DNA of 7,793 bases from Arenimonas sp. (GTDB lineage Bacteria; Pseudomonadota; Gammaproteobacteria; Xanthomonadales; Xanthomonadaceae), in NCBI GenBank assembly GCA_003497545.1, contig DNNT01000112.1, positions 7,233 through 15,025 of the forward strand. Reading direction: 5' to 3'. Below the pieces are notes generated by a model. It did no database searches. It saw only the letters and a program-made list of their open reading frames with translations, and had not been told where the DNA came from. Below are positions 1-5,700 of the stretch, piece after piece. Every line of letters starts with the position of its first letter. The stretch's first letter is position 1. The translations under genes and the position numbers were made by a program.

Positions 1-602
<602 letters not shown>

Positions 603-627
603 TCGCCGCCGGCGCAAGGCACGAACC

Positions 628-657
628 GACGGCCCCGCGAGGGGCCGTCTTCGTTTC
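628..657 (+). terminator. Intrinsic-type terminator after rpoH, probably bidirectional
   Basis: A perfect 9-bp stem (GACGGCCCC at 628-636 with GGGGCCGTC at 641-649) closes on a GCGA tetraloop of the stable GNRA class. It is followed by the T-rich run TTCGTTT at 650-656, an interrupted U-tract. It sits between the converging stops of rpoH (602) and the response regulator (663), so it can serve rpoH and, read on the other strand, the regulator; the tract on that strand (GGTTCGT) is weaker. Confidence 0.8.
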
Positions 658-662
658 CGGCT

Positions 663-1283
663 TCAGTCCGGGTCGACCAGCAGGCCGCGCTCGCGGGCGA
701 TGTGCGCCAGTTCGCCGGGATGCCGCGCGCCGAGTTTTTCCATCAGGTTGGCGCGGTGCCGGTACAGCGTCTTGTCGCTGATGCCCAGCGCCGCGGCGAC
801 CACCTTCGGCGGCAGGTTCGACAGCAGGCCGCGCAGGGTCTCGCGCTCGCGCGCGGTCAGGGTGCTGGCCGGCGGCGTGGAGGTGGTGGGCGAGAGGTCG
901 GAGCTGAGCACGCGCTCGCCCGCCAGCACGCGACGCAGGCCGCCCAGCAGCTCTTCGGCCGCCACGGCCTTGCTGAAATAACCGTGGGCACCGCGCTCGA
1001 GCGCGCGCACCACCAGGCCGGGGTCGTCGTGCATGCTCAGCACCACGCAGCGCATCTTCGGGAAGGATTCGTGCAGCTGCATCAGCAGCACCAGTCCGCT
1101 GCTCTCGGTGCCCAGGCTCAGGTCCACCAGGGCCAGGTCCGGCGAATGCCGGCGCGCGGCGGCCAGGGCTTCGGTGGGCGTGCCGGCCTCGGCCACCACC
1201 TCGAAGCCGTCGGCCTCCTCGAGCAGGCGACGGAAGCCCTCGCGGACGATGGCGTGGTCGTCGATCAGCAGGATGCGGTGCAT
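663..1283 (-). CDS. Response regulator, NarL/FixJ (UhpA-like) family
   Basis: DNA-binding response regulator of 206 residues, the usual length for the family. The N-terminal receiver domain (about 1-120) keeps the acidic pocket D8/D9 (LLIDDH), the predicted phospho-acceptor D54 (ALVDLSL), the switch Ser S83 (VLSMHD) and the conserved Lys K105 (YFSKAV). A Ser/Thr/Pro linker (about 127-140) leads to a LuxR-type helix-turn-helix at 141-200 (LTARERETLRGL, then LGISDKTLYRHRANLMEKLG). It is divergent from a HisKA_3 histidine kinase gene starting 84 bp away; this kinase class is the normal partner of NarL-type regulators, so the two very likely form one phosphorelay. Its targets cannot be read from the sequence. 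The start ATG (1281-1283) gives a full receiver domain; no good Shine-Dalgarno precedes it, only a distant GAGGG, and a -10-like GAGACT lies 6 nt upstream. The 3' end faces the rpoH terminator. Confidence 0.93.
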   Translation of the reverse strand: MHRILLIDDHAIVREGFRRLLEEADGFEVVAEAGTPTEALAAARRHSPDLALVDLSLGTESSGLVLLMQLHESFPKMRCVVLSMHDDPGLVVRALERGAHGYFSKAVAAEELLGGLRRVLAGERVLSSDLSPTTSTPPASTLTARERETLRGLLSNLPPKVVAAALGISDKTLYRHRANLMEKLGARHPGELAHIARERGLLVDPD

Positions 1284-1289
1284 GCGCGA

Positions 1290-1295
1290 AGTCTC
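1290..1295 (-). promoter_or_regulatory. Putative -10 element of the response regulator gene
   Basis: On the minus strand the hexamer GAGACT lies 6 nt upstream of the ATG at 1283. The context (GCGAGACTT-N5-ATG) differs by one base in the 9-mer from the priA upstream element GCTAGACTT, at the same distance. If used, transcription would begin at about the start codon, giving a leaderless message. No clear -35 was seen. Confidence 0.25.
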
Positions 1296-1353
1296 GCAAA
1301 CCCTCGGGTGCCGCCGCAGAGAAAAATTCCCAGCGGTGGCCGGAACGGGCCGC

Positions 1354-1359
1354 TAAGCT
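1354..1359 (+). promoter_or_regulatory. Putative -10 element of the sensor kinase gene
   Basis: The hexamer TAAGCT, in the context GCTAAGCTT, lies 8 nt upstream of the kinase ATG at 1368. Transcription from it would start within a few bases of the start codon. It matches consensus TATAAT only partly, and no -35 was seen at the expected spacing. Confidence 0.3.
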
Positions 1360-1367
1360 TGCCGACC

Positions 1368-3074
1368 ATGGCGATCCCGGGGCAAATCGAAAGCCGGCCC
1401 GCGCGCTGGCTGGCCGCGCGCGCCACCAGCCGTGCGCGTTTCCTGGCGCTCGGCGCCGGGCTGGCGGTTGCGACGATGGCGCTGCTGTTGCCGCTGTCCT
1501 TCGTGCAGCGCTACCAGTGGAACCTGGCCACCGGCCTGCTGTTCGTCCTGGCCTGGTGCCTGCCCACCCGCTGGTGGCCCTGGCTGGCCGGCGGCGCCAT
1601 CGCCTCGCGCATCGCCATGGGCGTGATCATCGGCGAGCGCAGCGGCTTCCACGGCGGGTTCCTGGAGTACTGGGCCGACCCGCTGCAGTTCGTGCTGGGC
1701 AACGTGCTCGAACCTTTCCTGGTGATGGGCGGCGCCCTGCTGCTGCAGGCCTGGCAGGTGCATCCCGGCGTGCGCGTCGGCATGCGCGTGGAGGGCAAGG
1801 TGCACCTGGCGGCCCTGGTGACGTCGCTGGCGGTGACGCTGAAGGACCTGGCCTACGTGCTCAACGAAGGCGTCGTCGCCGACGTGAGGCTGGCGGTGAT
1901 GGTCGCTGCCCACCCCCTGCGCGGCGACGGCACGTGGGCGCTGCTGGGTGAATTCGCGACCACCCACGTGCTGGGCAACATGATCGGCATCCTGATGCTG
2001 ACGCCGCTGGTGCTGTGGCTGTTCGCGCCGCGGCCGGCGTCGCCGTCCTCGCGCGTGCTGGGCTGGGCGCTGCTGCTGATGGCGCCGGCGATGGCGCTGT
2101 TCCTGGCGCTGAGCGTGCAGTTCCCGAGCTCGGAGTTCGCGGAGCTGTTCCGGCGGTTGCTGGTGGCGGTGATCGCCGCCTTCACCATGTGGCATGGCTG
2201 GCGCGGCGCCGTGGTGTCGATGCAGATGCTCACCGCGGCGATCGCGCTGGAGGTCTACCTTGGCCTGCCGATGCTCACGCCGATCCTGCTGCAGACCTAC
2301 CTGGTGGTGACCGGCACGATGATGCTGCTGTTCGGCGGTTCGGTGGACGACTACCGCCGGCAGGCCGCCGACCTGCTGCATGCGCGCCGGCGCGAGCACC
2401 GCCTGCTGGCCGAACTGCAGGAAGCCGCGCTGCGCAACCTGCAGCTCGAGGAGGCCGAACGCCGCCGCCTGGCCCGCGAGCTGCACGACGAGTTCGGCCA
2501 GAACCTGGCCGCGCTGCAGACCCACCTCAAGCTCGCGGCGCCGCACCTGGCCGGTTCCGGCCGGCTGGGCATGTCCGACCTGCTGCTGGAACTCACCCGC
2601 ACCATGCAGCGCAACATCAGCCGCGTGCTGGGCGACCTGCGCCCGGCCGGGCTGGAGCAGCTGGGCCTGTTCGGCGAACTCGACCGCGGCAGCATCCGAA
2701 GGCTGGTGGACGACGCCGGCCTCGACCTGGAAGTGCGCCTCGAGGGCGACGCGCGCCTGCTGTCGGCGCTCGACGCCACGCATTCGACCGCCATCTACCG
2801 GATGGCGCAGGAATCGATGACCAACATCGTGCGCCATGCCGGCGCCACGCGCTGTTCGCTTCGCATCCGCATCAACCGGCGCAACGGCGCGCTGTGGGTG
2901 TTCCTGGACATCCGCGACGACGGCAACGGCCGGGTCGAGGGGCTCAGCCCCGGCAACGGCCTCACCGGCATGCGCGACCGCGTGCTGGCGCTCAACGGCG
3001 CGCTGCACCTGCGGCAGCTGTCGCCGGGCCTGCGCCTGCACCTGCTGGTGCGCCAGGACGCGCCGGCTCAGTAG
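1368..3074 (+). CDS. Membrane sensor histidine kinase with MASE1-type sensor, HisKA_3 and HATPase domains
   Basis: Sensor kinase of 568 residues that should autophosphorylate on His and pass the phosphate to the divergent NarL-type regulator. Residues about 25-323 form a hydrophobic sensor with roughly eight membrane segments (near 25-46, 54-64/68-88, 106-127, 145-165, 200-220, 229-250, 263-292, 297-323), the layout of MASE1/UhpB-like sensors. A charged coiled-coil-like linker (326-368) leads to the HisKA_3 box ARELHDEFGQ with phospho-acceptor H373. The ATPase domain follows: N-box around N486 (YRMAQESMTNIVRH, 477-490), G1 box DDGNG at 517-521 and G2 box GLTGMRDR at 531-538, so it looks catalytically intact. 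The ATG at 1368 was chosen because the frame upstream runs antisense through the regulator gene and gives low-complexity non-kinase protein. No Shine-Dalgarno is visible. The stop (3072-3074) overlaps the end of convergent priA. The ligand is unknown. Confidence 0.9.
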   Translation: MAIPGQIESRPARWLAARATSRARFLALGAGLAVATMALLLPLSFVQRYQWNLATGLLFVLAWCLPTRWWPWLAGGAIASRIAMGVIIGERSGFHGGFLEYWADPLQFVLGNVLEPFLVMGGALLLQAWQVHPGVRVGMRVEGKVHLAALVTSLAVTLKDLAYVLNEGVVADVRLAVMVAAHPLRGDGTWALLGEFATTHVLGNMIGILMLTPLVLWLFAPRPASPSSRVLGWALLLMAPAMALFLALSVQFPSSEFAELFRRLLVAVIAAFTMWHGWRGAVVSMQMLTAAIALEVYLGLPMLTPILLQTYLVVTGTMMLLFGGSVDDYRRQAADLLHARRREHRLLAELQEAALRNLQLEEAERRRLARELHDEFGQNLAALQTHLKLAAPHLAGSGRLGMSDLLLELTRTMQRNISRVLGDLRPAGLEQLGLFGELDRGSIRRLVDDAGLDLEVRLEGDARLLSALDATHSTAIYRMAQESMTNIVRHAGATRCSLRIRINRRNGALWVFLDIRDDGNGRVEGLSPGNGLTGMRDRVLALNGALHLRQLSPGLRLHLLVRQDAPAQ

Positions 3075-5260
3075 AGATCGGTCGGGTCCACGTCCAGCGA
3101 CCAGCGCACTCGCCGCGCCGAACGTTGCGCGTGCAGCGCCGGCAGCGCCGCGTTGAGCGCCGCGTGCAGCGGGCCGCGCTGGGCGGCTTCGAGCAGCAGC
3201 TGGCCGCGCGCCATGCCGGCGCGCCGGGCCATGGGCGCGGGCATGGGGCCATTCACCGACACGCCTTCGCGCCCCTCCAGCGCGGCGCGCGCTTCCTGCA
3301 GGAAACCCTGCACCTCGGCCTCGGTGCCGGCTTCGGCGCGCAGCATGGCCAGGTGGGTGTAGGGCGGGAAACCGGCCGCCTCGCGTTCGGCCAGCTGCAG
3401 CGCCGCCACCGCCGGGTAGCCGCCGTTGAGCAGGGTGCCCAGCAGCGGGTGGTCGGGGTGGTGCGTCTGCAGCAGCACTTCGCCCGGCAGCGCGGCGCGG
3501 CCGGCGCGGCCGGCGACCTGGATCAGCAGCTGCGCCAGCTTTTCGCCGGCGCGGAAGTCGGCGCTGAACAGGCCTTCGTCCACGCCCACCACCGCCACCA
3601 GGGTGAGCCGCGGCAGGTCGTGGCCCTTGGCCAGGATCTGGGTGCCGACCAGGATGCCCGGTTCGTCGCCGAGCGTGGCCAGGTGTTCTTCGAGTGCGTT
3701 GCGGCGTCGGGTGGTTTCGCGGTCCACGCGCACCAGGCGCGCCGCGGGGAAACGTTCGGCCAGGGCTTTTTCCAGCCGCTCGGTGCCGGCGCCCTGCGGC
3801 TGCAGCGCCAGGCTGGCGCAGTCGGGGCAGGCGTTGGGTGGCGTGGCGCGCGCGCCGCAGTGGTGGCATATGAGGCGGCGGCCGCCGGCGTGCACGGTCA
3901 TGGCGGCGTCGCAGCGCTTGCAGTGCGCGCTCCAGCCGCAGTCGTGGCAGATCAGCACCGGTGCGTAACCGCGGCGGTTCTTGAACACCAGCGCCTGTTC
4001 GCCGCGCGCCAGGCAGGCGCCCACCGCTTCGAGTAGCGCTTCCGACAGGCCGTCGCGCAGCGGTCGCTTGCGCACGTCCACCACGCGCACCGTGGGTGGA
4101 CGTGCGCCCCCCGCGCGCTGCGCCAGCCGAAGGTGCCGGTAGCGGCCCGAGAGGGCGTTGTGCAGCGATTCCAGCGAAGGCGTGGCGCTGCCCAGCAGCA
4201 CCGGCACGCCGAGCTTGCTGGCGCGCACCAGGGCCAGGTCGCGGGCGTGGTAACGGATACCGTCCTGCTGTTTGTAGGAGCCGTCGTGCTCTTCGTCCAC
4301 CACCAGCAGGCCGGCTTCGGGCAGGGGGCAGAACACCGCCGAGCGCGTGCCCACCAGCACGCGCGCGCGGCCCGTGGCCATGGCGGCCCAGGCGCGGGCG
4401 CGCTCGCCGTCGGCCAGGCCGGAATGGAAGGCCGCCACGGGCACGCCCAGGCGGGCGCGGAAGCGCGCCAGGGTCTGCGGCGTCAGGCCGATCTCGGGCA
4501 CCAGCACCAGGGCCTGGCGGCCGGCGGCCAGGCAGTCGGCGATGGCCTGCAGGTAAACCTCGGTTTTGCCGCTGCCGGTCACGCCCTCGAGCAGGAGGGG
4601 GCGGAAGCCGCTGCCTTCGCGCAGGGCCGCCAGGGCTTCGGCCTGGCCGGGCATCAGCACCGGCGGGGCGGCGGGCGCGGGCGCATCGCCCGGGCCGTCG
4701 AGCACCACGCGTTCGGCCAGGCCGCGTTCGGCCAGGCTGCGCGCGGCCGGGCGCCAGGCCTCGTCGGCGGCGTCGAGCTGGTCCTCCGAAAGCGCCCCGG
4801 CCTGCAGGCGCAGCAGCAGCCGGCGCGGTTTGCCCTCGCGGCCGGGCGCGGCGGCCGCGGCCTGGCCGGCGGCGGTCAGGGCCCAGCCGTGGCGGGTGGT
4901 GTCGGGCAGGGGCTGGCCGGCCCGCAGCAGGGTGGGCAGGGCGGTGGCCAGCACTTCGCCCAGCGGGGCGTGGTAGTAGGCCGCGGCCCAGCGCAGGGTC
5001 TCGAACAGTTCGCCGGCCAGCAGCGGGGTGGTGTCGAGCCGGGCCAGCACCGGCTTTAGCGCGGCCGGGTCGCCCTCGGGGGCGCCCACCCCGACCACCA
5101 CGCCCACCTGCTCGCCCGTGCCGCGCCCGAACGGCACCCGCACCCGGCAGCCGATCCAGCCGGCATCGGCCGTGTGGCCCGCGGGCGGGCGGTAGTCGAA
5201 GTCCCGGGGCAGCGGCACCGGCAGGGCGACGCGCAGCACGGGGTCGGGGGTGGCGGACAT
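3068..5260 (-). CDS. priA: Primosomal replication-restart helicase PriA
   Basis: A 3'-to-5' DNA helicase that recognises stalled or repaired forks and reloads the replisome through PriB/DnaT/DnaC-type partners. At 730 residues it matches E. coli PriA (732). The N-terminal 3'-end-binding domain (1-105) begins VLRVALPVPLPRDFDYRPP, with a winged-helix-like part to about 190. Helicase motifs follow: Walker A GVTGSGKTE at 226-234 (K232), Walker B DEEH at 322-325, motif III GSAT at 357-360, motif V GTQILAKGHD at 539-548 and motif VI QVAGRAGR at 581-588. The insertion with eight zinc-binding cysteines is complete: C438, C441, C447, C450, C465, C468, C478, C481. The C-terminal domain ends at W720-Y730. 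The ATG at 5258-5260 gives full length; TAGACT lies 6 nt upstream and no clear Shine-Dalgarno is present, so the message may be leaderless. The upstream region carries DnaA boxes. The gene converges on the kinase gene and their ends overlap by 7 bp. Confidence 0.97.
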   Translation of the reverse strand: MSATPDPVLRVALPVPLPRDFDYRPPAGHTADAGWIGCRVRVPFGRGTGEQVGVVVGVGAPEGDPAALKPVLARLDTTPLLAGELFETLRWAAAYYHAPLGEVLATALPTLLRAGQPLPDTTRHGWALTAAGQAAAAAPGREGKPRRLLLRLQAGALSEDQLDAADEAWRPAARSLAERGLAERVVLDGPGDAPAPAAPPVLMPGQAEALAALREGSGFRPLLLEGVTGSGKTEVYLQAIADCLAAGRQALVLVPEIGLTPQTLARFRARLGVPVAAFHSGLADGERARAWAAMATGRARVLVGTRSAVFCPLPEAGLLVVDEEHDGSYKQQDGIRYHARDLALVRASKLGVPVLLGSATPSLESLHNALSGRYRHLRLAQRAGGARPPTVRVVDVRKRPLRDGLSEALLEAVGACLARGEQALVFKNRRGYAPVLICHDCGWSAHCKRCDAAMTVHAGGRRLICHHCGARATPPNACPDCASLALQPQGAGTERLEKALAERFPAARLVRVDRETTRRRNALEEHLATLGDEPGILVGTQILAKGHDLPRLTLVAVVGVDEGLFSADFRAGEKLAQLLIQVAGRAGRAALPGEVLLQTHHPDHPLLGTLLNGGYPAVAALQLAEREAAGFPPYTHLAMLRAEAGTEAEVQGFLQEARAALEGREGVSVNGPMPAPMARRAGMARGQLLLEAAQRGPLHAALNAALPALHAQRSARRVRWSLDVDPTDLY

Positions 5261-5266
5261 CCGCCA

Positions 5267-5272
5267 AGTCTA
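5267..5272 (-). promoter_or_regulatory. Putative -10 element of priA
   Basis: On the minus strand TAGACT, in the context GGCTAGACTTGG, lies 6 nt upstream of the priA ATG. It matches TATAAT at four of six positions. A start site 6-7 nt downstream would fall on the ATG itself, implying a leaderless message. No recognisable -35 occurs about 17 bp upstream. Confidence 0.4.
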
Positions 5273-5294
5273 GCCTGTGGCCGGCCGGCCGCCC

Positions 5295-5303
5295 TGTGGA
5301 TGA
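5295..5303 (-). promoter_or_regulatory. DnaA-box-like site (one mismatch)
   Basis: Read on the minus strand this is TCATCCACA, one mismatch from the DnaA box TTATCCACA. It lies 34 bp upstream of the priA start codon and within the likely promoter region, so DnaA bound here could affect priA transcription. Alone it would be weak evidence; it gains weight from the perfect pair 70 bp away. Confidence 0.4.
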
Positions 5304-5355
5304 ACTTGCGCCGCATTGCTGCCAACTGCATCACAAAGCGGAGGTAAGCTGCTGT

Positions 5356-5364
5356 TCACAAAAC
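5356..5364 (+). repeat. Direct repeat TCACAAAAC, copy 1
   Basis: An exact 9-bp copy recurs at 5516-5524, 160 bp downstream, and a shorter relative, TCACAAA, lies at 5331-5337. The CACA core is shared with the DnaA-box end, but upstream bases match a DnaA box poorly (CTGTTCACA has two mismatches). It may be a protein-binding site or chance. Confidence 0.3.
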
Positions 5365-5373
5365 CGAAAGTCC

Positions 5374-5398
5374 CTTATCCACATGGTTTGTGGATAAG
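5374..5398. promoter_or_regulatory. Two perfect DnaA boxes in inverted orientation
   Basis: TTATCCACA at 5375-5383 on the plus strand and the same 9-mer on the minus strand at 5389-5397 both equal the high-affinity DnaA box (as in E. coli R1/R4). They are separated by 5 bp, and one further base pair (C5374/G5398) makes a perfect 10-bp inverted repeat. A third, degenerate copy (TGTGGAAGG, 5401-5409) follows 12 bp in phase with the second. Adjacent boxes at such spacing allow cooperative DnaA binding. The palindrome could also form a hairpin in RNA, but no U-tract follows, so it is not a good terminator. Confidence 0.75.
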
Positions 5399-5459
5399 TC
5401 TGTGGAAGGGGCCTTGGGCAAGTCTGCGCACCCCCCGTGTCCACGGCCCCTGAGCTGGG

Positions 5460-5478
5460 TTGGTGATTTTTTAACCAA
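5460..5478. repeat. AT-rich tract inside a short inverted repeat
   Basis: The sequence TTGGTGATTTTTTAACCAA has arms TTGGT and ACCAA around the 9-nt core GATTTTTTA. The core is one of the most AT-rich runs in the window. It may ease strand opening next to the DnaA boxes or act as an UP-like or protein-binding element; a 5-bp arm is short enough to be chance. Confidence 0.35.
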
Positions 5479-5515
5479 GGCGTCATAGTCCTTTGGAATC
5501 AGCAACTTGGCTCAA

Positions 5516-5524
5516 TCACAAAAC
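5516..5524 (+). repeat. Direct repeat TCACAAAAC, copy 2
   Basis: Identical to the copy at 5356-5364 and in the same orientation, on the far side of the AT-rich tract. Function unknown. Confidence 0.3.
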
Positions 5525-5580
5525 AGTCATCGGGTGCCGGGGGCGGTCCCGCAGCCGTCTTCACGGTGTTCCGGTGCCGC

Positions 5581-5589
5581 TGTGCACAA
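5581..5589 (-). promoter_or_regulatory. DnaA-box-like site (one mismatch)
   Basis: Read on the minus strand this is TTGTGCACA, one mismatch from TTATNCACA. The core TGTGCACA is palindromic, so the plus strand also gives a weaker two-mismatch box. It lies about 110 bp upstream of the DUF3106 fusion gene. Confidence 0.35.
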
Positions 5590-5671
5590 CGTTCCACGCC
5601 GGAAGCCGCGCCGCGCTTGGCTGAGCAAGGATTTTCCGGCTGTCAACCGCTGCTTCGGGTCGTTCGCTGGC

Positions 5672-5677
5672 TAGAAT
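5672..5677 (+). promoter_or_regulatory. Putative -10 element of the DUF3106 fusion gene
   Basis: TAGAAT, in the context GGCTAGAATGG, matches TATAAT at five of six positions and resembles the GCTAGACTT element before priA. Transcription would start near 5683-5684, leaving a 17-nt leader before the ATG at 5701, or starting on an in-frame GTG at 5683. A convincing -35 is not visible. Confidence 0.45.
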
Positions 5678-5699
5678 GGGGGGTGATTTCCGACCCCCC
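5678..5699 (+). repeat. G6/C6 inverted repeat directly upstream of the start codon
   Basis: GGGGGGT at 5678-5684 pairs perfectly with ACCCCCC at 5693-5699 around an 8-nt loop, ending one base before the ATG at 5701. A transcript beginning upstream of 5678 could fold it and hide the start codon; one beginning at about 5683, as the -10 element suggests, would lack most of the left arm. Confidence 0.45.
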
Positions 5700-5700
5700 G

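Larger units (their letters stand above)
1284..1367. promoter_or_regulatory. Divergent promoter region between response regulator and sensor kinase
   Basis: This 84-bp gap separates two divergent start codons and must hold both promoters unless they lie inside the genes. It contains -10-like hexamers for each direction (listed separately) and an imperfect inverted repeat, AGCGG at 1332-1336 with CCGCT at 1350-1354, which ends on the first base of the kinase -10-like element and could be an operator. The regulator often controls such a shared region in divergent two-component pairs; here that is inference. No convincing -35 hexamer was found on either strand. Confidence 0.5.
5261..5700. other. 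440-bp intergenic region between divergent priA and the DUF3106 fusion gene
   Basis: No supported gene lies here. The stretch is less GC-rich than its flanks: 5461-5520 has 25 G/C of 60, while 6181-6240 inside the next gene has 51 of 60. It holds -10-like elements for both flanking genes, a cluster of perfect and near DnaA boxes (5295-5303, 5374-5398, 5581-5589), a direct repeat TCACAAAAC, an AT-rich tract at 5465-5474 and a G6/C6 inverted repeat next to the downstream start. This combination is origin-like or regulatory rather than coding. The chromosomal origin of this group normally lies beside dnaA, which is not in the window, so a regulatory or DnaA-titrating role is more likely than oriC. 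Confidence 0.7.

Noticed and set aside
702..1367. In-frame N-terminal extension of the sensor kinase
   Set aside because: The region is antisense to an intact response regulator gene and translates to Gln/His/Arg/Ala-rich sequence without domain character; the ATG at 1368 starts directly before the membrane sensor.
2015..4036. Plus-strand open frame of about 670 codons over the kinase 3' half and priA 3' end
   Set aside because: Shifted frame of the kinase, then antisense of priA; low-complexity Ala/Arg/Gly/Gln protein, explained by GC-rich codon bias.
1353..5267. Very long minus-strand open frame (over 1300 codons) across the kinase and priA genes
   Set aside because: It lies antisense to the kinase and out of frame with priA, its protein is Arg/Ala/Gly/Pro/Gln/His-rich low complexity, and no domain is recognisable. 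High GC makes such frames common by scarcity of stop codons.
5374..5398. Intrinsic terminator at the 10-bp palindrome
   Set aside because: The stem is not especially GC-rich, no T-run follows on either strand, and both arms are exact DnaA boxes, which explains the symmetry better.
5331..5486. Possible 51-codon minus-strand ORF in the priA-DUF3106 intergenic region, ATG at 5486-5484, AGGA just upstream
   Set aside because: AGGA is only 2 nt from the ATG, the peptide has no hydrophobic or domain pattern, and the frame runs through the DnaA-box palindrome.
5261..5700. Chromosomal oriC
   Set aside because: The DnaA boxes are suggestive, but dnaA, dnaN, rpmH, gidA or parAB are not adjacent, and only two boxes are perfect. 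Reported as a DnaA-box cluster instead.
5566..5700. 45-codon N-terminal extension of the DUF3106 fusion protein from ATG 5566
   Set aside because: The extension lies over promoter-like sequence and a DnaA-like site, has no conserved-looking character, and base composition there is intergenic.
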